A DNA stretch of 59,881 bases, taken from positions 1 to 59,881 of the forward strand of contig JAAUPA010000004.1 in NCBI GenBank assembly GCA_012034615.1, written 5' to 3'. Positions 16,375 to 25,968 of this stretch are shown here, in pieces (position 1 is the first letter of the stretch; the number at the start of each line of letters is the position of its first letter). A model generated the notes under the pieces. The model had not been told where the DNA came from, searched no databases, and worked only from the letters and a program-made list of their open reading frames with translations. A program made the translations under genes and the position numbers. Source of the stretch: Leptolyngbyaceae cyanobacterium CSU_1_4. GTDB lineage: Bacteria > Cyanobacteriota > Cyanobacteriia > Elainellales > Elainellaceae.

Positions 16375-17598
16375 TTGACACTACGGGTTGCTGTTGTTGG
16401 ATCGGGTCCGGCGGGTTCCTCTGCTGCCGAGACTTTGGTAAAAGCTGGAATCGAAACCTATTTATTTGAACGCAAGTTAGACAATGCCAAGCCTTGTGGT
16501 GGGGCAATTCCGCTTTGCATGGTGGCAGAATTTGAGTTGCCTCCCGAAATCATCGATCGCCAAGTGCGCAAGATGAAAATGATCTCGCCTTCCAATGTTG
16601 AGGTCAACATTGGTCAGACCCTCAAAGACGACGAATACATTGGGATGTGTCGTCGGGAAGTATTGGACGGCTTCTTGCGCGATCGCGCTGCCAAGCTAGG
16701 CGCAAAATTAATTAACGGTACGGTACACGGTGTCGATATTCCATCGAATAATACCGATCCTTACACGCTTCACTACGCCGACCACTCCGATGGCAACGTT
16801 GAAGGCACGGCAAAAACCCTGCAAGTAGACTTGATCATTGGCGCAGATGGGGCAAATTCTCGCATTGCTAAGGCGATCGATGCTGGAGACTACAACTACG
16901 CGATCGCGTTCCAAGAGCGAATTCGTCTGCCCGATGACAAAATGGCGTACTACCACGACCTCGCCGAAATGTACGTGGGAGATGATGTCTCCACCGATTT
17001 CTATGCCTGGGTCTTTCCTAAGTACGACCACGTTGCCGTTGGGACAGGCACGATGAAGGTTCACAAAGCCGACATTAAAAAGCTGCAAGCCGGAATTCGC
17101 GCCCGTGCTGCCAAACGCTTAGAAGGCGGCAAGATCATCAAGGTCGAAGCCCATCCCATTCCTGAGCATCCCAGACCGCGCCGTGTGGTGGGTCGGGTGG
17201 CACTGGTGGGCGATGCGGCGGGCTATGTCACGAAGTCTTCGGGCGAAGGCATTTATTTTGCGGCTAAGTCTGGGCGGATGTGTGCCGAAACCATTGTGGA
17301 ATATTCTATGAAGGGCGATCGCATCCCGACCGAAAACGATCTCAAGGTTTATCTGAAGCGGTGGGACAAAGCCTATGGCATCACCTACAAGGTTTTAGAT
17401 ATCCTCCAAAGCGTTTTCTATCGCTCGGATGCCACCCGTGAAGCGTTTGTAGAAATGTGCGCCGATATCGACGTGCAAAAGCTCACTTTTGACAGCTATC
17501 TCTACAAAACTGTGGTGCCTGCCAATCCCTTTGTGCAGCTCAAAATCACCGCCAAAACCCTTGGCAGCTTGCTTCGCGGAAATGCGTTAGCACCCTAA
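16375..17598 (+). CDS. chlP: Geranylgeranyl diphosphate/geranylgeranyl-bacteriochlorophyllide reductase
   Basis: 407 residues, the usual ChlP length. It reduces three double bonds of the geranylgeranyl chain to phytyl, for chlorophyll a and tocopherol, using NADPH and FAD. It has the FAD dinucleotide loop VAVVGSGPAGSSAAETL at the start, the conserved KPCGGAIPLCM block (~40-50), IIGADGANSRIAK and GRVALVGDAAGYVTKSSGEG. The start is TTG at 16375, placed by the N-terminal Rossmann strand and by a purine-rich AGGAGACTAGGAGAAG upstream. A rho-independent terminator follows at 17634. Confidence 0.95.
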   Translation: MTLRVAVVGSGPAGSSAAETLVKAGIETYLFERKLDNAKPCGGAIPLCMVAEFELPPEIIDRQVRKMKMISPSNVEVNIGQTLKDDEYIGMCRREVLDGFLRDRAAKLGAKLINGTVHGVDIPSNNTDPYTLHYADHSDGNVEGTAKTLQVDLIIGADGANSRIAKAIDAGDYNYAIAFQERIRLPDDKMAYYHDLAEMYVGDDVSTDFYAWVFPKYDHVAVGTGTMKVHKADIKKLQAGIRARAAKRLEGGKIIKVEAHPIPEHPRPRRVVGRVALVGDAAGYVTKSSGEGIYFAAKSGRMCAETIVEYSMKGDRIPTENDLKVYLKRWDKAYGITYKVLDILQSVFYRSDATREAFVEMCADIDVQKLTFDSYLYKTVVPANPFVQLKITAKTLGSLLRGNALAP

Positions 17599-17633
17599 GC
17601 TTACGAGTATTGATTCAAGGAAGGATTGATTTT

Positions 17634-17661
17634 AGGGGTAACCAAGCGGCTACCCCTTTTT
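17634..17661 (+). terminator. Rho-independent terminator after chlP
   Basis: AGGGGTA (17634-17640) pairs with TACCCCT (17651-17657) around a 10-nt loop and is followed by a T run to 17661. It lies 36 bp after the chlP stop. Just beyond it the 14-nt unit ACTCTACTTAAACG is tandemly repeated (17674-17707). Confidence 0.8.
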
Positions 17662-17755
17662 GCTGTTTAAACAACTCTACTTAAACGACTCTACTTAAAC
17701 GACTCTACGCAAAATTGGCAGTTTTTAGATTTAGCCATGCCCGTTGAGGAAGGCG

Positions 17756-18493
17756 CTACAGTTCTTCTCGCAGCATTTGCTCATAAATCTGAGGCAGGTC
17801 GTTGCTCACCGAATTTGTTTCAATGCCATAACCCAGGCTGGTCCAAGTGGGCGAAAGGATGCGAAGAACTTCATGAACTCTGCCCTCCCTCAGCATTTGA
17901 GACAGGTCAGCACCCCACGCTTGGGGGTCACTGAGCCACCGATAGGTGACTTCATCTTGATACTCGGGCACAAAGCTGTAGCTTTCCCAGGGCAAGAAAG
18001 GGGGATTGGGATGGTATTCGTGGGCTTTGTCTAGCCACGTACTGCTCAACATTTGGTAACGTCCGGCAGCAGTGGTGCAGTCGCCTAAATTAGGCCCGGT
18101 GAGAATGCGAACACATCGATCGGGATGGTTGCTCAGGCTAGTAATGTGTTCTCCCCCATAGAGCAAAGAGTAGGGGCGATCGCCACTGGCTTCACTCGCC
18201 GAAATCGTCCGCATCATTGCCCGAATATAGGGATCACCTCCCTTCATCACCAAAGGAATGGGAGAACCATTGCCTTGAGGCTCGTTGAAGGGCATCATTT
18301 GCCGCCACGACACCCCCCGCAGCCCCCCCGTCAACGTTGCAACCAGCACCAGGGCTGAACAACTAATTAAACACCACCAAATCCCTGAAGAAGATTCGGC
18401 GGAAGTTGAAACAGGGCTGCTTGCAGCGAGTTGGCTGGCGAGAGGACATGGATGCTCCGACTTTTTGCTATTGGAGGTCACGGTGGGGTGCAA
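17756..18493 (-). CDS. Membrane-anchored lambda-endolysin-like (GH104) muramidase/transglycosylase
   Basis: 245 residues. A polar, serine-rich cytosolic N-terminus is followed by one transmembrane helix (IWWCLISCSALVLVATLTGG, ~38-57), then an exported domain. That domain resembles phage lambda R endolysin: TISASEASGDRPYSLLYGGE holds the likely catalytic Glu, then SNHPDRCV, then TTAAGRYQMLSSTWLDKA. Such enzymes cleave the MurNAc-GlcNAc bond as lytic transglycosylases. Phage genes are absent around it, so it looks like a resident cell-wall enzyme tethered to the membrane. Two extra cysteines (DRCVRI and GDCTTA) could form a disulfide. Confidence 0.75.
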   Translation of the reverse strand: MHPTVTSNSKKSEHPCPLASQLAASSPVSTSAESSSGIWWCLISCSALVLVATLTGGLRGVSWRQMMPFNEPQGNGSPIPLVMKGGDPYIRAMMRTISASEASGDRPYSLLYGGEHITSLSNHPDRCVRILTGPNLGDCTTAAGRYQMLSSTWLDKAHEYHPNPPFLPWESYSFVPEYQDEVTYRWLSDPQAWGADLSQMLREGRVHEVLRILSPTWTSLGYGIETNSVSNDLPQIYEQMLREEL

Positions 18494-18565
18494 TGAGGGG
18501 ATGCGACGACGAATTTTTATTTATCATATCTTCAGTTCTTCGGCCCTAACCTAAACTGCGGCAAA

Positions 18566-19224
18566 TTAAACGGCGGCAAACAAAGCCTCAAGAGACTGAG
18601 CCGGACTGTCAGGTTTTGCCACAATTTCAACTACTTTATGGCGGGCTGCGGGCTGCAACAACGCCTCAACGCAAACTTGGGCGACCTTGGTACGAGGAAT
18701 GCTACCATCGAATAGTTTGTCTGCTCCAGTCATCACAATTTGATCTGAGTTATCTTCATTCTTCAAACCGCCAGGGCGGACAATGGTGTAAGGCACACTA
18801 CTCTTTGTAAGTACTCCTCCGCTTGCTTTTTCCAAACCAAAATTAGCCAGAACAAGTTAAGGGGATGAAACAACAAGGAAGTACAGAGCGAAGAAACCAT
18901 GACGAATTGTTGAATACCTTTTTCTTTGCCCACATCCACTAAGTTCTTGGTACCCTCGTAATCCACTTTGTAGGGACCTGTGGGGTCAAAGCTTGGAGCT
19001 GCGCCCGTGGCAGAAAGAATGACGGTGCAGTCCGCGATCGCCTCCCTTAAACTCTCTAACTTCAGCACATCGCCCACCACCAATTCCGCCTCAGCAGGCA
19101 GCATCGCTCTTGCCTTGTCCAAATCTCGGACTAAAGCCCGTACCGGAATCTGTCGCTCTACCAAAGCTTGAATAATCCGCCGACCGGTTTCACCGGTTGC
19201 CCCCGCTACAAAAGCTTTCATCAC
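18566..19224 (-). CDS. NAD(P)H-binding atypical SDR oxidoreductase, frameshifted
   Basis: The protein begins MMKAFVAGATGETGRRIIQAL, a Rossmann loop GATGETG, and continues to VWKKQAEEYLQ, where the frame slips at the AAA run 18804-18806 (plus-strand TTT). One added A joins it to SSVPYTIVRPGGLKNE and a normal C-terminus, giving 219 residues. It is an atypical short-chain dehydrogenase of the NmrA/At5g02240 type: KxxAE followed by YTIVRPGGL is characteristic. Substrates are unknown. A close relative lies at 27801-28472. ATG codons at 19224 and 19221 are both possible starts. Confidence 0.82.
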
Positions 19225-19307
19225 TCACCCCTATGTTTTGAGTAGTAAAGATTGATGTTAATCTTTTATTTAAGTTCCTTAATGGATTGTAATGAATCTC
19301 CTATTGA

Positions 19308-19565
19308 TTGCAAGACAAACCTCAAAGTTTGAATGAAGAACTTTACCCGTTTCTGTCTCTACTGACTAAAGATGAGTGGTTTTCATCACAACTGACCGGA
19401 AAAACGGGGCTTCATTGTGTTTCAGTAAATCGATTGAGGAATCTCAATGTTAGGACACTAATTAGATTGTTTTCTACGTATATTAATCATCACCCTGTAG
19501 CAATTTTGCAAGATATGCTGAATAGATTGCAATCTGCCCCTTCTCTCGATAGGCTGCTAGACTAG
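19308..19565 (+). CDS. Hypothetical 85-residue protein
   Basis: An open frame starting with TTG at 19308, no family recognised. The product is mainly helical and mixed-charge (EELYPFLSLLTKDEWFSSQL; NVRTLIRLFSTYINHH; ILQDMLNRLQSAPSLDRLLD) with no signal peptide or membrane helix. It ends 38 bp before the next plus-strand frame. Amphipathic patterning suggests it may be real, but without an ATG or a clear ribosome-binding site it stays doubtful. Confidence 0.35.
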   Translation: MQDKPQSLNEELYPFLSLLTKDEWFSSQLTGKTGLHCVSVNRLRNLNVRTLIRLFSTYINHHPVAILQDMLNRLQSAPSLDRLLD

Positions 19566-19650
19566 GCTCCAGACCTTAGCCATTCATAGAACAGCCCGTC
19601 AGTTGGAAAGACGCAACTTGATTCAAGACAGATTTTTAGGAAGACTTCGT

Positions 19651-20358
19651 ATGCAGGCAAATCCGGCTGAACAAAACGCTTTCAAAACCACACCCATTGT
19701 CTTTGGGGCTACCTCCGGTTTGATCGAAGCACAGGACAATCCAGAACTACTGACCCAGGAACAGCCCATTAGCTTCCATGGCAACTTTGAAAGCTGCATG
19801 GAAATGTATACCAACGCCCAAACGGTTGCAAATTATCTAGATGCTCATCGGAGCTGGTTTCCTCAATCTGCTCGCCCTATGAAAGCTGTTCCAATTGGGG
19901 CTAATGGCTATGACCTAACCGTAGGGCGATTTGGGGCTTTCGGCTATGAAGTGGAAGCAAAGGTTGGGCTAGACTTGCTGCCTCAGAATCAAGGCGTTTA
20001 TCGTATCCAAACGATTCCAATTCCAGGGTATCAAGCTCCAGGGTACGAGGTTGATTTTCAGGCGGCGATGCAGTTAACTGAAGCGGGAAATCAGGGATCT
20101 GAGCCGATGACCCATGTGGAGTGGGAATTGAATTTGCAAGTTACACTCCAGTTTCCCCGCTTCATCCATGCGATGCCCAGAACCTTGATTCAATCGACGG
20201 GCGATCGCCTCCTCAATCAAATTGTTCGTCAAGTGTCTCGTTGTCTCACCTACAAGGTGCAGGAAGATTTTCACCGAGCGGTTGGAGTCAAGTTTCCCAA
20301 AAAGCGACGAATGCTTTGGGCAAAACGCCAAGACGTAAAACTTGAAGCCTGCGAGTAG
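19651..20358 (+). CDS. DUF1997 domain-containing protein
   Basis: 235 residues from the ATG at 19651, preceded by AGGAAG at a suitable distance; a TTG 16 codons upstream is the alternative. It carries the DUF1997 core: ISFHGNFESCMEMYTNAQTV, LTVGRFGAFGYEVEAKVGLDLLP, and MTHVEWELNLQVTLQFPRFI. The family is found in cyanobacteria and plastid-bearing eukaryotes, has a START-like appearance and no proven function. The C-terminus is basic (KFPKKRRMLWAKR). An inverted repeat at 20379 separates it from the convergent CAP gene. Confidence 0.85.
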   Translation: MQANPAEQNAFKTTPIVFGATSGLIEAQDNPELLTQEQPISFHGNFESCMEMYTNAQTVANYLDAHRSWFPQSARPMKAVPIGANGYDLTVGRFGAFGYEVEAKVGLDLLPQNQGVYRIQTIPIPGYQAPGYEVDFQAAMQLTEAGNQGSEPMTHVEWELNLQVTLQFPRFIHAMPRTLIQSTGDRLLNQIVRQVSRCLTYKVQEDFHRAVGVKFPKKRRMLWAKRQDVKLEACE

Positions 20359-20378
20359 AATAGCTCACACAGAAGTTT

Positions 20379-20410
20379 AGAAAGCGGAGTTCTGGAGAAC
20401 TCCGCTTTCT
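20379..20410 (+). terminator. Perfect 13-bp hairpin between convergent genes
   Basis: AGAAAGCGGAGTT (20379-20391) pairs perfectly with AACTCCGCTTTCT (20398-20410) around six nt. It lies between the ends of the DUF1997 gene (+) and the CAP gene (-), so it probably ends both transcripts. T runs beside it are short. Confidence 0.65.
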
Positions 20411-20429
20411 AAGCGTTTAGCTGAATTTC

Positions 20430-21212
20430 CTATGATTTGCCAAAGTTTTGAGTCCAGTAAGTACTGTAATTCGTTGTTCCAGTATCTGCGCCCAAGAAAA
20501 AGTATCCTACCCCAATTTCTTTGACCGTAGCATTTAGGATATTTTCTCGATGTCCAGGACTTTTAATCCAAGAATTAACGACTTCACTAGGCGTGCGTTG
20601 ACCGGCTGCAATGTTTTCTGCCAGAGTGCGCCAGTTATAGCCTGCTTTAGAGGCGCGATCGCTAGCTGAAGATCCATCTTTGCCCAGATGCCCAAAAAAG
20701 TCTTGAGTCGCCATATTTTGGCTGTGAGTTTGCGCTGCCTGGCTGAGTTTGCTGTTCAGCGTCAGCGGTGCCAGTCCCTTTTGGGCACGAAATTGATTGG
20801 TGAGTTTCACCACCTGTCCTACAAAGCTCTGCACGCTCTTCGGGTCAGCACTATCCGCCGTTGCTGCCGATAGCTTCAACTGGTAAGGGCTGCCACTTCC
20901 TGCCACTTGCAGATAATAGGTTCCTAGCGCCAAATCTGCCAAGTCAAGTTTTCCAACTCTCTTTGATTTAGACGATAGGGTTTGAAAAACTTCACCCGCT
21001 TCAACCAGCCCGTTTTGATTGCGATCTTGAATCAGATTGAGGCTTGCCGATCGCCCCAAACTTTTGAATCTAAGACTCAATACCCCAGGATTGGTCAAAT
21101 TAAAACTAAAGACATCGCTTGGGTTTTTAGAACTTACTTTATCTCTAAAGGTTGTGCTGCTGGGAATTGCAACAGCCTGTCCAAGGCTAATTCCAATGGG
21201 ATTATTAGGCAT
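20430..21212 (-). CDS. CAP (SCP/PR-1) domain protein with N-terminal pre-peptidase-like domain
   Basis: 260 residues in two parts. Residues ~5-125 are a pre-peptidase-like beta domain (FRDKVSSKNPSDVFSFNLTNPGVLSLRF; ALGTYYLQVAGSGSPYQLKLSA). Residues ~135-260 are a bacterial CAP domain with AQTHSQNMATQDFFGHLG, SDRASKAGYNWRTLAENIAAG and NSWIKSPGHRENILN, including the conserved H and E residues. The pairing is typical of exported cyanobacterial proteins. No classical signal peptide is seen, so export may use another route. The substrate is unknown. Confidence 0.88.
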   Translation of the reverse strand: MPNNPIGISLGQAVAIPSSTTFRDKVSSKNPSDVFSFNLTNPGVLSLRFKSLGRSASLNLIQDRNQNGLVEAGEVFQTLSSKSKRVGKLDLADLALGTYYLQVAGSGSPYQLKLSAATADSADPKSVQSFVGQVVKLTNQFRAQKGLAPLTLNSKLSQAAQTHSQNMATQDFFGHLGKDGSSASDRASKAGYNWRTLAENIAAGQRTPSEVVNSWIKSPGHRENILNATVKEIGVGYFFLGADTGTTNYSTYWTQNFGKS

Positions 21213-21517
21213 CGTTTGATTTGCTCAGGAACTTTCTTCGATCAGTTCCAGTAAGCAAGTAAGAGCCTAGGTGAGTCACCCTAAAATATACCGAGCTTGA
21301 GCCTATTTTTTAAGTGACTCTACGGGGTTTCTCTAGCTTAAGGTTCTTTGCCTATAGGCAAAAAGAGATAAAAGCCTGAAAATCTTGATGTAAAAAACAG
21401 CTACTTTGCTTTCCGTAGGTCAATTGATTCTGAATGGTTAGAAAAAGCTTAAAAAGTTCAAAGTTCTGAGCAGGGTCTGGGAATTCGGTGTAGAGGAGCT
21501 GTTGTGTTAGGGCAAAA
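21213..21517. other. Intergenic region upstream of the CAP gene and downstream of ftsH
   Basis: About 300 bp with no gene. It holds the CAP promoter region; no clear -10/-35 pair or operator stands out. A short AT-rich palindrome (TTGCCTATAGGCAA at ~21350) is present. Confidence 0.3.
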
Positions 21518-21550
21518 TAGAGATTGCTTCAATTTCTGGAGCAATCTCTA
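21518..21550 (-). terminator. Rho-independent terminator of ftsH
   Basis: TAGAGATTGCT (21518-21528) and AGCAATCTCTA (21540-21550) form a perfect 11-bp stem. On the minus strand it is followed by TTTTGCC. It lies ~90 bp beyond the ftsH stop. Confidence 0.65.
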
Positions 21551-21637
21551 TATCAATAATGCTGAATCAATAAATACCGACTCTAGGGCAGCTTGTGCCA
21601 GCCCTCACCCCCTGAGATGACAGCGCCTGTCTATGGA

Positions 21638-23568
21638 TTAGACATTGTGGGCTGCCAATTCCTGTTTTTCTGGTAAATCTGCATATTCTGCCACCAGTTG
21701 CCTAAACTGATCGCCTTCAATGGTTTCTTGATCTAGCAAAACTTCAGCCAGCCGATCGACGAGCGGACGATTTTCTTTAATGAGGCGACGAGCTTCGGCA
21801 TGGCAGCGGAAAACAATTTCGCGGATTTGGCGATCGATCTTTGTTGCCATTTCTTCCGAGCACTCAGAAGATTGATTCATTAAATCTCGCCCTAGAAAGA
21901 CTTCGCCGCCCCCGCTTTCCAAGGCGATCGGTCCCAGATCAGACATGCCGTAGATCGTCACCATTTGACGCGCAATACTGGCGACACTGCGGACATCACC
22001 CGCCGCGCCGTCAGTCACTTCGTCGTGCCCAAACACTTCTTCCTCAGCAGCTCGCCCTCCCAAAGAAACAGTGATGCGATCAAGAATTTCGCTGCGGCTG
22101 TCAATCCTCATATCTTCACCGCTGAGCAGAGGCTTGGCAAAGCCACCAATGCCTCCTGAACGAGGAATAATAGTGACCTTATCTAGGGGATTTGTGTGGG
22201 GCAGAAGGGTCATCAGGAGGGCATGACCAATTTCGTGATAGGCAATCAGTCGCTTCTTTTTGCTGTCTAGTAGGGGTGTTAGGGTTAAACCAATGGTGAC
22301 GCGATCGATCGCATCATCAATCTCTAAACCACTGATGGCATCTTTCCGCCGTCGAGCCGTTAGAATAGCAGCCTCGTTAAGCATGTTGGCAAGCTCTGCC
22401 CCCGAGAAACCAGGAGTCCGACGGGCGATCGCCTCCATGGAGACCTCTGGTTCTAGCTTCTTGTTCCGAGCATGAACCTCCAAAATGCCTAAGCGCCCCT
22501 TATAAGTCGGCAAGTCTACCATCACCTGGCGGTCAAACCGCCCCGGACGCAGCAAAGCCGAGTCTAGTACATCTGGGCGATTGGTCGCTGCAATAATAAT
22601 GATGCCAGTGTTGCCCTCAAACCCGTCCATCTCAGTTAATAACTGGTTGAGGGTTTGTTCGCGCTCATCATTACCGCCACCAATGCCAGCGCCGCGCTGC
22701 CGACCCACTGCATCAATTTCATCAATAAAAATGATGCAGGGCGCGTTTTCCTTTGCCTTCTTAAACAGGTCACGAACGCGAGAAGCCCCAACCCCCACAA
22801 ACATTTCGACAAATTCAGACCCCGAAATACTAAAGAAAGGAACGCCTGCTTCTCCAGCGATCGCCCTAGCTAACAAAGTTTTTCCGGTTCCTGGCGGTCC
22901 GACTAGCAGCACACCCTTAGGAATCTTTGCCCCCACCGCCGTAAATCGCTCTGGCTTTTTCAAAAAGGTGACTACTTCTTGAAGCTCTTCCTTGGCTTCT
23001 TCAATGCCTGCCACGTCATCAAACATAATGCCTGTTTTGGCTTCCATTTGAAACCGCGCCCTAGACTTACCAAAGCTCATGGCTTGTCCCGAAGAACCGC
23101 CGCTCCGTCGCAAGAACATCAGCAGCGCCATAATCAATACAAAAATCAAGAGTCCATTCAAAATAAAGCCAGTGACAGCACTCCCGTCGGTCGAAGGTTG
23201 AACACTTAACTCAACGTTTTTTGTCCGAGCAAGGGCAACTAACTCAGGATTGCGATCGCCCAAAAACAAAGGCACTTCTAAAGGAGCGGTATCCCGAGGC
23301 TTGCCCTTGAGCTGCACCAGAGCCACATTACGCACCGGGTCAATCTCAACTTTATTGACTTCGCTTGCCTCAATTTTACGGAGCAAATCACTATAGCTCA
23401 GGGCTTGCTGGTGTTCCTTCGGAGCATTACCTTGCGCTAAAACCGGACTGCCTACCACACTCTGCAAAACTAACCAGAGTACGGTAGCAGCCCCAGTTAG
23501 CCGTGAACCTGTTCTGCGCTTAACACCCTGAAGAGAGAACCTTGATGTTTTTGCTCAGCCTGCTTCAT
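21638..23568 (-). CDS. ftsH: ATP-dependent zinc metalloprotease FtsH
   Basis: A membrane AAA+ protease that degrades damaged proteins such as photosystem II D1. Visible: lumenal/periplasmic region, then helix [17 protein letters not shown]; Walker A GPPGTGKT; Walker [31 protein letters not shown]; zinc site HEIGH, with distal acidic ligand in [10 protein letters not shown]. The frame in which these lie has no ATG upstream of the first helix, only TTG at 23467. The in-frame upstream residues ([25 protein letters not shown]) look like a genuine N-terminal helix. They connect to an ATG at 23568 ([10 protein letters not shown]) if one base is added near 23530, giving 643 residues. I annotate the longer form. 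The core call is secure, the start less so. Confidence 0.9.
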
Positions 23569-23819
23569 AAACTTCACTTACCTTTTGATCTCTACCAGGA
23601 CGTGCTTCTTCCATGCTAGTTCTCAGCCAAGGTTTTGACCTTAACGTAACGATACAGGAAGGGGTATTGACAAGATTTTTGGACTTACAAATATCAGTGT
23701 ACCCCTCTCATCTTAACTATGAGAGATCGATCTTTTTCTAAATCGTAGTCATATCGACTTTGACTTGTTAGGATGGAGGAGACCAATCCACCGTCTTAAC
23801 TAAAATTGCAGAGGGAATT

Positions 23820-24379
23820 ATGGTGAAAATTGTCGGAATTGTTGGAAGCTTGAGAGCCGGTTCCTATAGTCAACAGGCTCTAAAAGTTGCAGCAAAAAAA
23901 GTTGCAGATTTAGGGGCTGAAGTCGAAATTGTGGACTTGCGATCGCTCCATCTACCCTTTTGTGATGGCGGGGATGATTATTCGGCATATCCTGATGTGG
24001 AAAAGCTGAGCCAAATGGTTAAAGCCGCAGATGGTTTGATTTTAGCGACGCCCGAATACCATGGCAGTGTCAGTGGTGTTCTCAAAATGCTCTTGATCTA
24101 ATGGGGTTTGAGGAACTTTCAGGCAAAGTAACCGGGCTGATTAGTGTATTGGGTGGGCAATCCAACAGCAATGCGCTTAACGATTTGCGCACGATTCTTC
24201 GCTGGGTTCACGCTTGGACTATCCCTGAGCAAGTGGCGATCGGGCAAGCTTGGCAGGCATTTGGGAACGAGGGTGAACTGCTAGATCCCAAACTTGCTCA
24301 ACGATTTGATGCCTTTGCTCAGAGCTTAGTAGAAAATACTCAAAAGCTGCGCGGAGTTGCTTTAGCTGAGGTCAATTAA
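23820..24379 (+). CDS. NADPH-dependent FMN reductase, frameshifted
   Basis: A flavodoxin-like NAD(P)H:FMN/quinone reductase. The first piece begins VKIVGIVGSLRAGSYSQQAL (FMN phosphate loop GSLRAGSYS) and reaches ATPEYHGSVSGVLK. The frame then slips at the A run 24084-24087. One added A gives GVLKNALDLMGFEELSGKVTGLISVLGGQ and a 186-residue protein of normal length. Translation of the second half alone from ATG 24101 would lack the flavin site and is unlikely. It probably reduces flavin or quinone in oxidative defence. A hairpin follows its stop. Confidence 0.83.
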
Positions 24380-24382
24380 AAA

Positions 24383-24408
24383 AACGGGGCAAGAGTATCT
24401 GCCCCGTT
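24383..24408 (-). terminator. Rho-independent terminator of crtR (bidirectional)
   Basis: AACGGGGCA (24383-24391) pairs with TGCCCCGTT (24400-24408) around eight nt. Read on the minus strand the stem is followed by seven T residues, a strong terminator for crtR; it may also stop the FMN reductase transcript. Confidence 0.85.
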
Positions 24409-24445
24409 CAAATTCAAAAAGCACTTTAAAGTCAGATCTAGTACC

Positions 24446-25402
24446 TTAACTTCTAAGGCTCTCGCTAGAAGTATTGGGCACGATCGCGCGTTCAACCGAC
24501 GATTTGGGTTCGGTTGAGGACTCACTTGAGTGACCATGGAACCGAATTCCTAAGAACACATCATAGACAAAACTCCAGAAGTCTTTCCCCTTTAGCAGCC
24601 CTAAAGACTGATGGCATCCTTTGGCATCTAGCAGCGGCTGGATGTCGCGGTAAGCCTGTTGGTAGTTGTACCAAGGGATAGAAGGCCAGAGATGATGAAT
24701 TAAATGATAATTCTGCCCCATGATCAAAATATTGAGGATGGAATTAGGGTAGACTCTGGCATTTTTCCAGCGATCGCGCTCTTGAAAAGGACGGTGAGGC
24801 AAGTAGTCAAAAAACAGCCCTAGAGCCAACCCAACCACCAAAGCGGGAGAGAACCAGAAATTAAAAACATATCCTAAAAAATCGTATTGAACTGCCAAAT
24901 AAATGACTGTAGCAACTGCCAGGCGAGCCAAGAACCACTCCAGTAGCTCATACTTTCGCCATAATCGTCTCTTAAAAAAGAAAATTTCGTGATAGAAGAA
25001 ACGCGCCGCGATCATCCACAATGGTCCACCCGTAGAAACATAATGATCCGGATCATTCTCTGGATCATTGACATTTGCGTGATGCTGCATGTGGACACGA
25101 GTAAACACTGGGAAGGAAAATCCCAGCATTAGCGCACTGCCGTGCCCCAGAATTGAATTCATGATGCGGTTTTTATGCGCCACATTGTGTGAAGCATCGT
25201 GAATGACCGTACCCACCAGATGGAGGGCGATCGTATTAATCACGAAACAACACCAGCCCAACCAATCCCAGTACCAGTAGCCTAGGGTCGAAAAGACTGC
25301 CATGAACACTGCTAGTAGAAAAACTATCAGCGTTGGGTTAAAAGCACCCGGCGGACCTAACAACTGTCTTGGCACAGTCAGGGGCTTTATTGCCTCCGAC
25401 AT
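24446..25402 (-). CDS. crtR: Beta-carotene hydroxylase CrtR
   Basis: 318 residues from the ATG at 25402 (MSEAIKPLTVPRQ); an ATG seven codons upstream is possible. It is a membrane di-iron fatty-acid-desaturase-type enzyme with three histidine clusters: HDASHN (~85), HMQHHAN (~123) and NYHLIHHLWP (~255). Several hydrophobic helices surround them. The overall sequence (GHGSALMLGFSFPVFTRVH; STGGPLWMIAARFFYHE) matches cyanobacterial CrtR, which hydroxylates beta-carotene to zeaxanthin and deoxymyxol to myxol. The polar serine-rich C-terminus varies in the family. Confidence 0.92.
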   Translation of the reverse strand: MSEAIKPLTVPRQLLGPPGAFNPTLIVFLLAVFMAVFSTLGYWYWDWLGWCCFVINTIALHLVGTVIHDASHNVAHKNRIMNSILGHGSALMLGFSFPVFTRVHMQHHANVNDPENDPDHYVSTGGPLWMIAARFFYHEIFFFKRRLWRKYELLEWFLARLAVATVIYLAVQYDFLGYVFNFWFSPALVVGLALGLFFDYLPHRPFQERDRWKNARVYPNSILNILIMGQNYHLIHHLWPSIPWYNYQQAYRDIQPLLDAKGCHQSLGLLKGKDFWSFVYDVFLGIRFHGHSSESSTEPKSSVERAIVPNTSSESLRS

Positions 25403-25968
25403 TATGTTTTCACTCCTTAACATCCACTTTGCGTAGTATAAAATACTGGACTGCCAGAATAAAGTTTTGTTAAATCAGCTCATTTAATCAGACACCTAGC
25501 AAGAATGCTTTTCTCCCTATACGTCAAGCTCCCAAAGGTCGGAAAAGGAGAGAACTACTGAAGTTGTTTCATACCTATTCCCAAACCTCCTGTGCCTATC
25601 CAAGCTTTCCAAAATTCATCATGCCTTCATGCATGAAGGGGCAATTATTCCGGAAAGGTTTACAAAGCAGTCGAAGTTTTTCCGTAATACTACTGGAAAT
25701 AGTAAGGACTTCTGTTTGGATATAGAATTTTCTGCCCTCTTGAAACGTATTTGTTCTCTCATTATTTCTCTTCACCTGTCGGCTAAACCGGTATTCTCAG
25801 CTTTTTAGAGATTTCAGTACTTTCAACCTTACTTTCGTAGGACAGACACCTTATTAAGTGACATATAGAAACCTTTGCAGAAAACCGAAAAACTAGACAC
25901 TGCGTATAAGGGTTCTAATAGCAGATTCGCCATTCATTTCATTGGGCTCTAAACATCGTGAGGACGAC
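25403..25968. other. Intergenic region between crtR and the TPR gene
   Basis: About 560 bp without a convincing gene. It holds the divergent promoter regions of crtR and the TPR gene. A palindrome AGTATAAAATACT sits just upstream of crtR (~25434-25446). Further in, CCTTCATGCATGAAGG near 25622 is a perfect short palindrome that could be a binding site. The rest is AT-rich with no clear structure. Confidence 0.35.

Noticed and set aside
17674-17707. Possible CRISPR-like array
   Set aside because: Only a 14-nt tandem repeat without spacers, following a terminator. No cas genes. No CRISPR was seen anywhere in the window.
22260-22982. Open frames opposite ftsH
   Set aside because: Antisense to the conserved AAA domain; no ribosome-binding sites or family features.
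24101-24379. Second half of FMN reductase as an independent gene
   Set aside because: It continues the same family exactly after one base is added to the A run and lacks the flavin-binding start.
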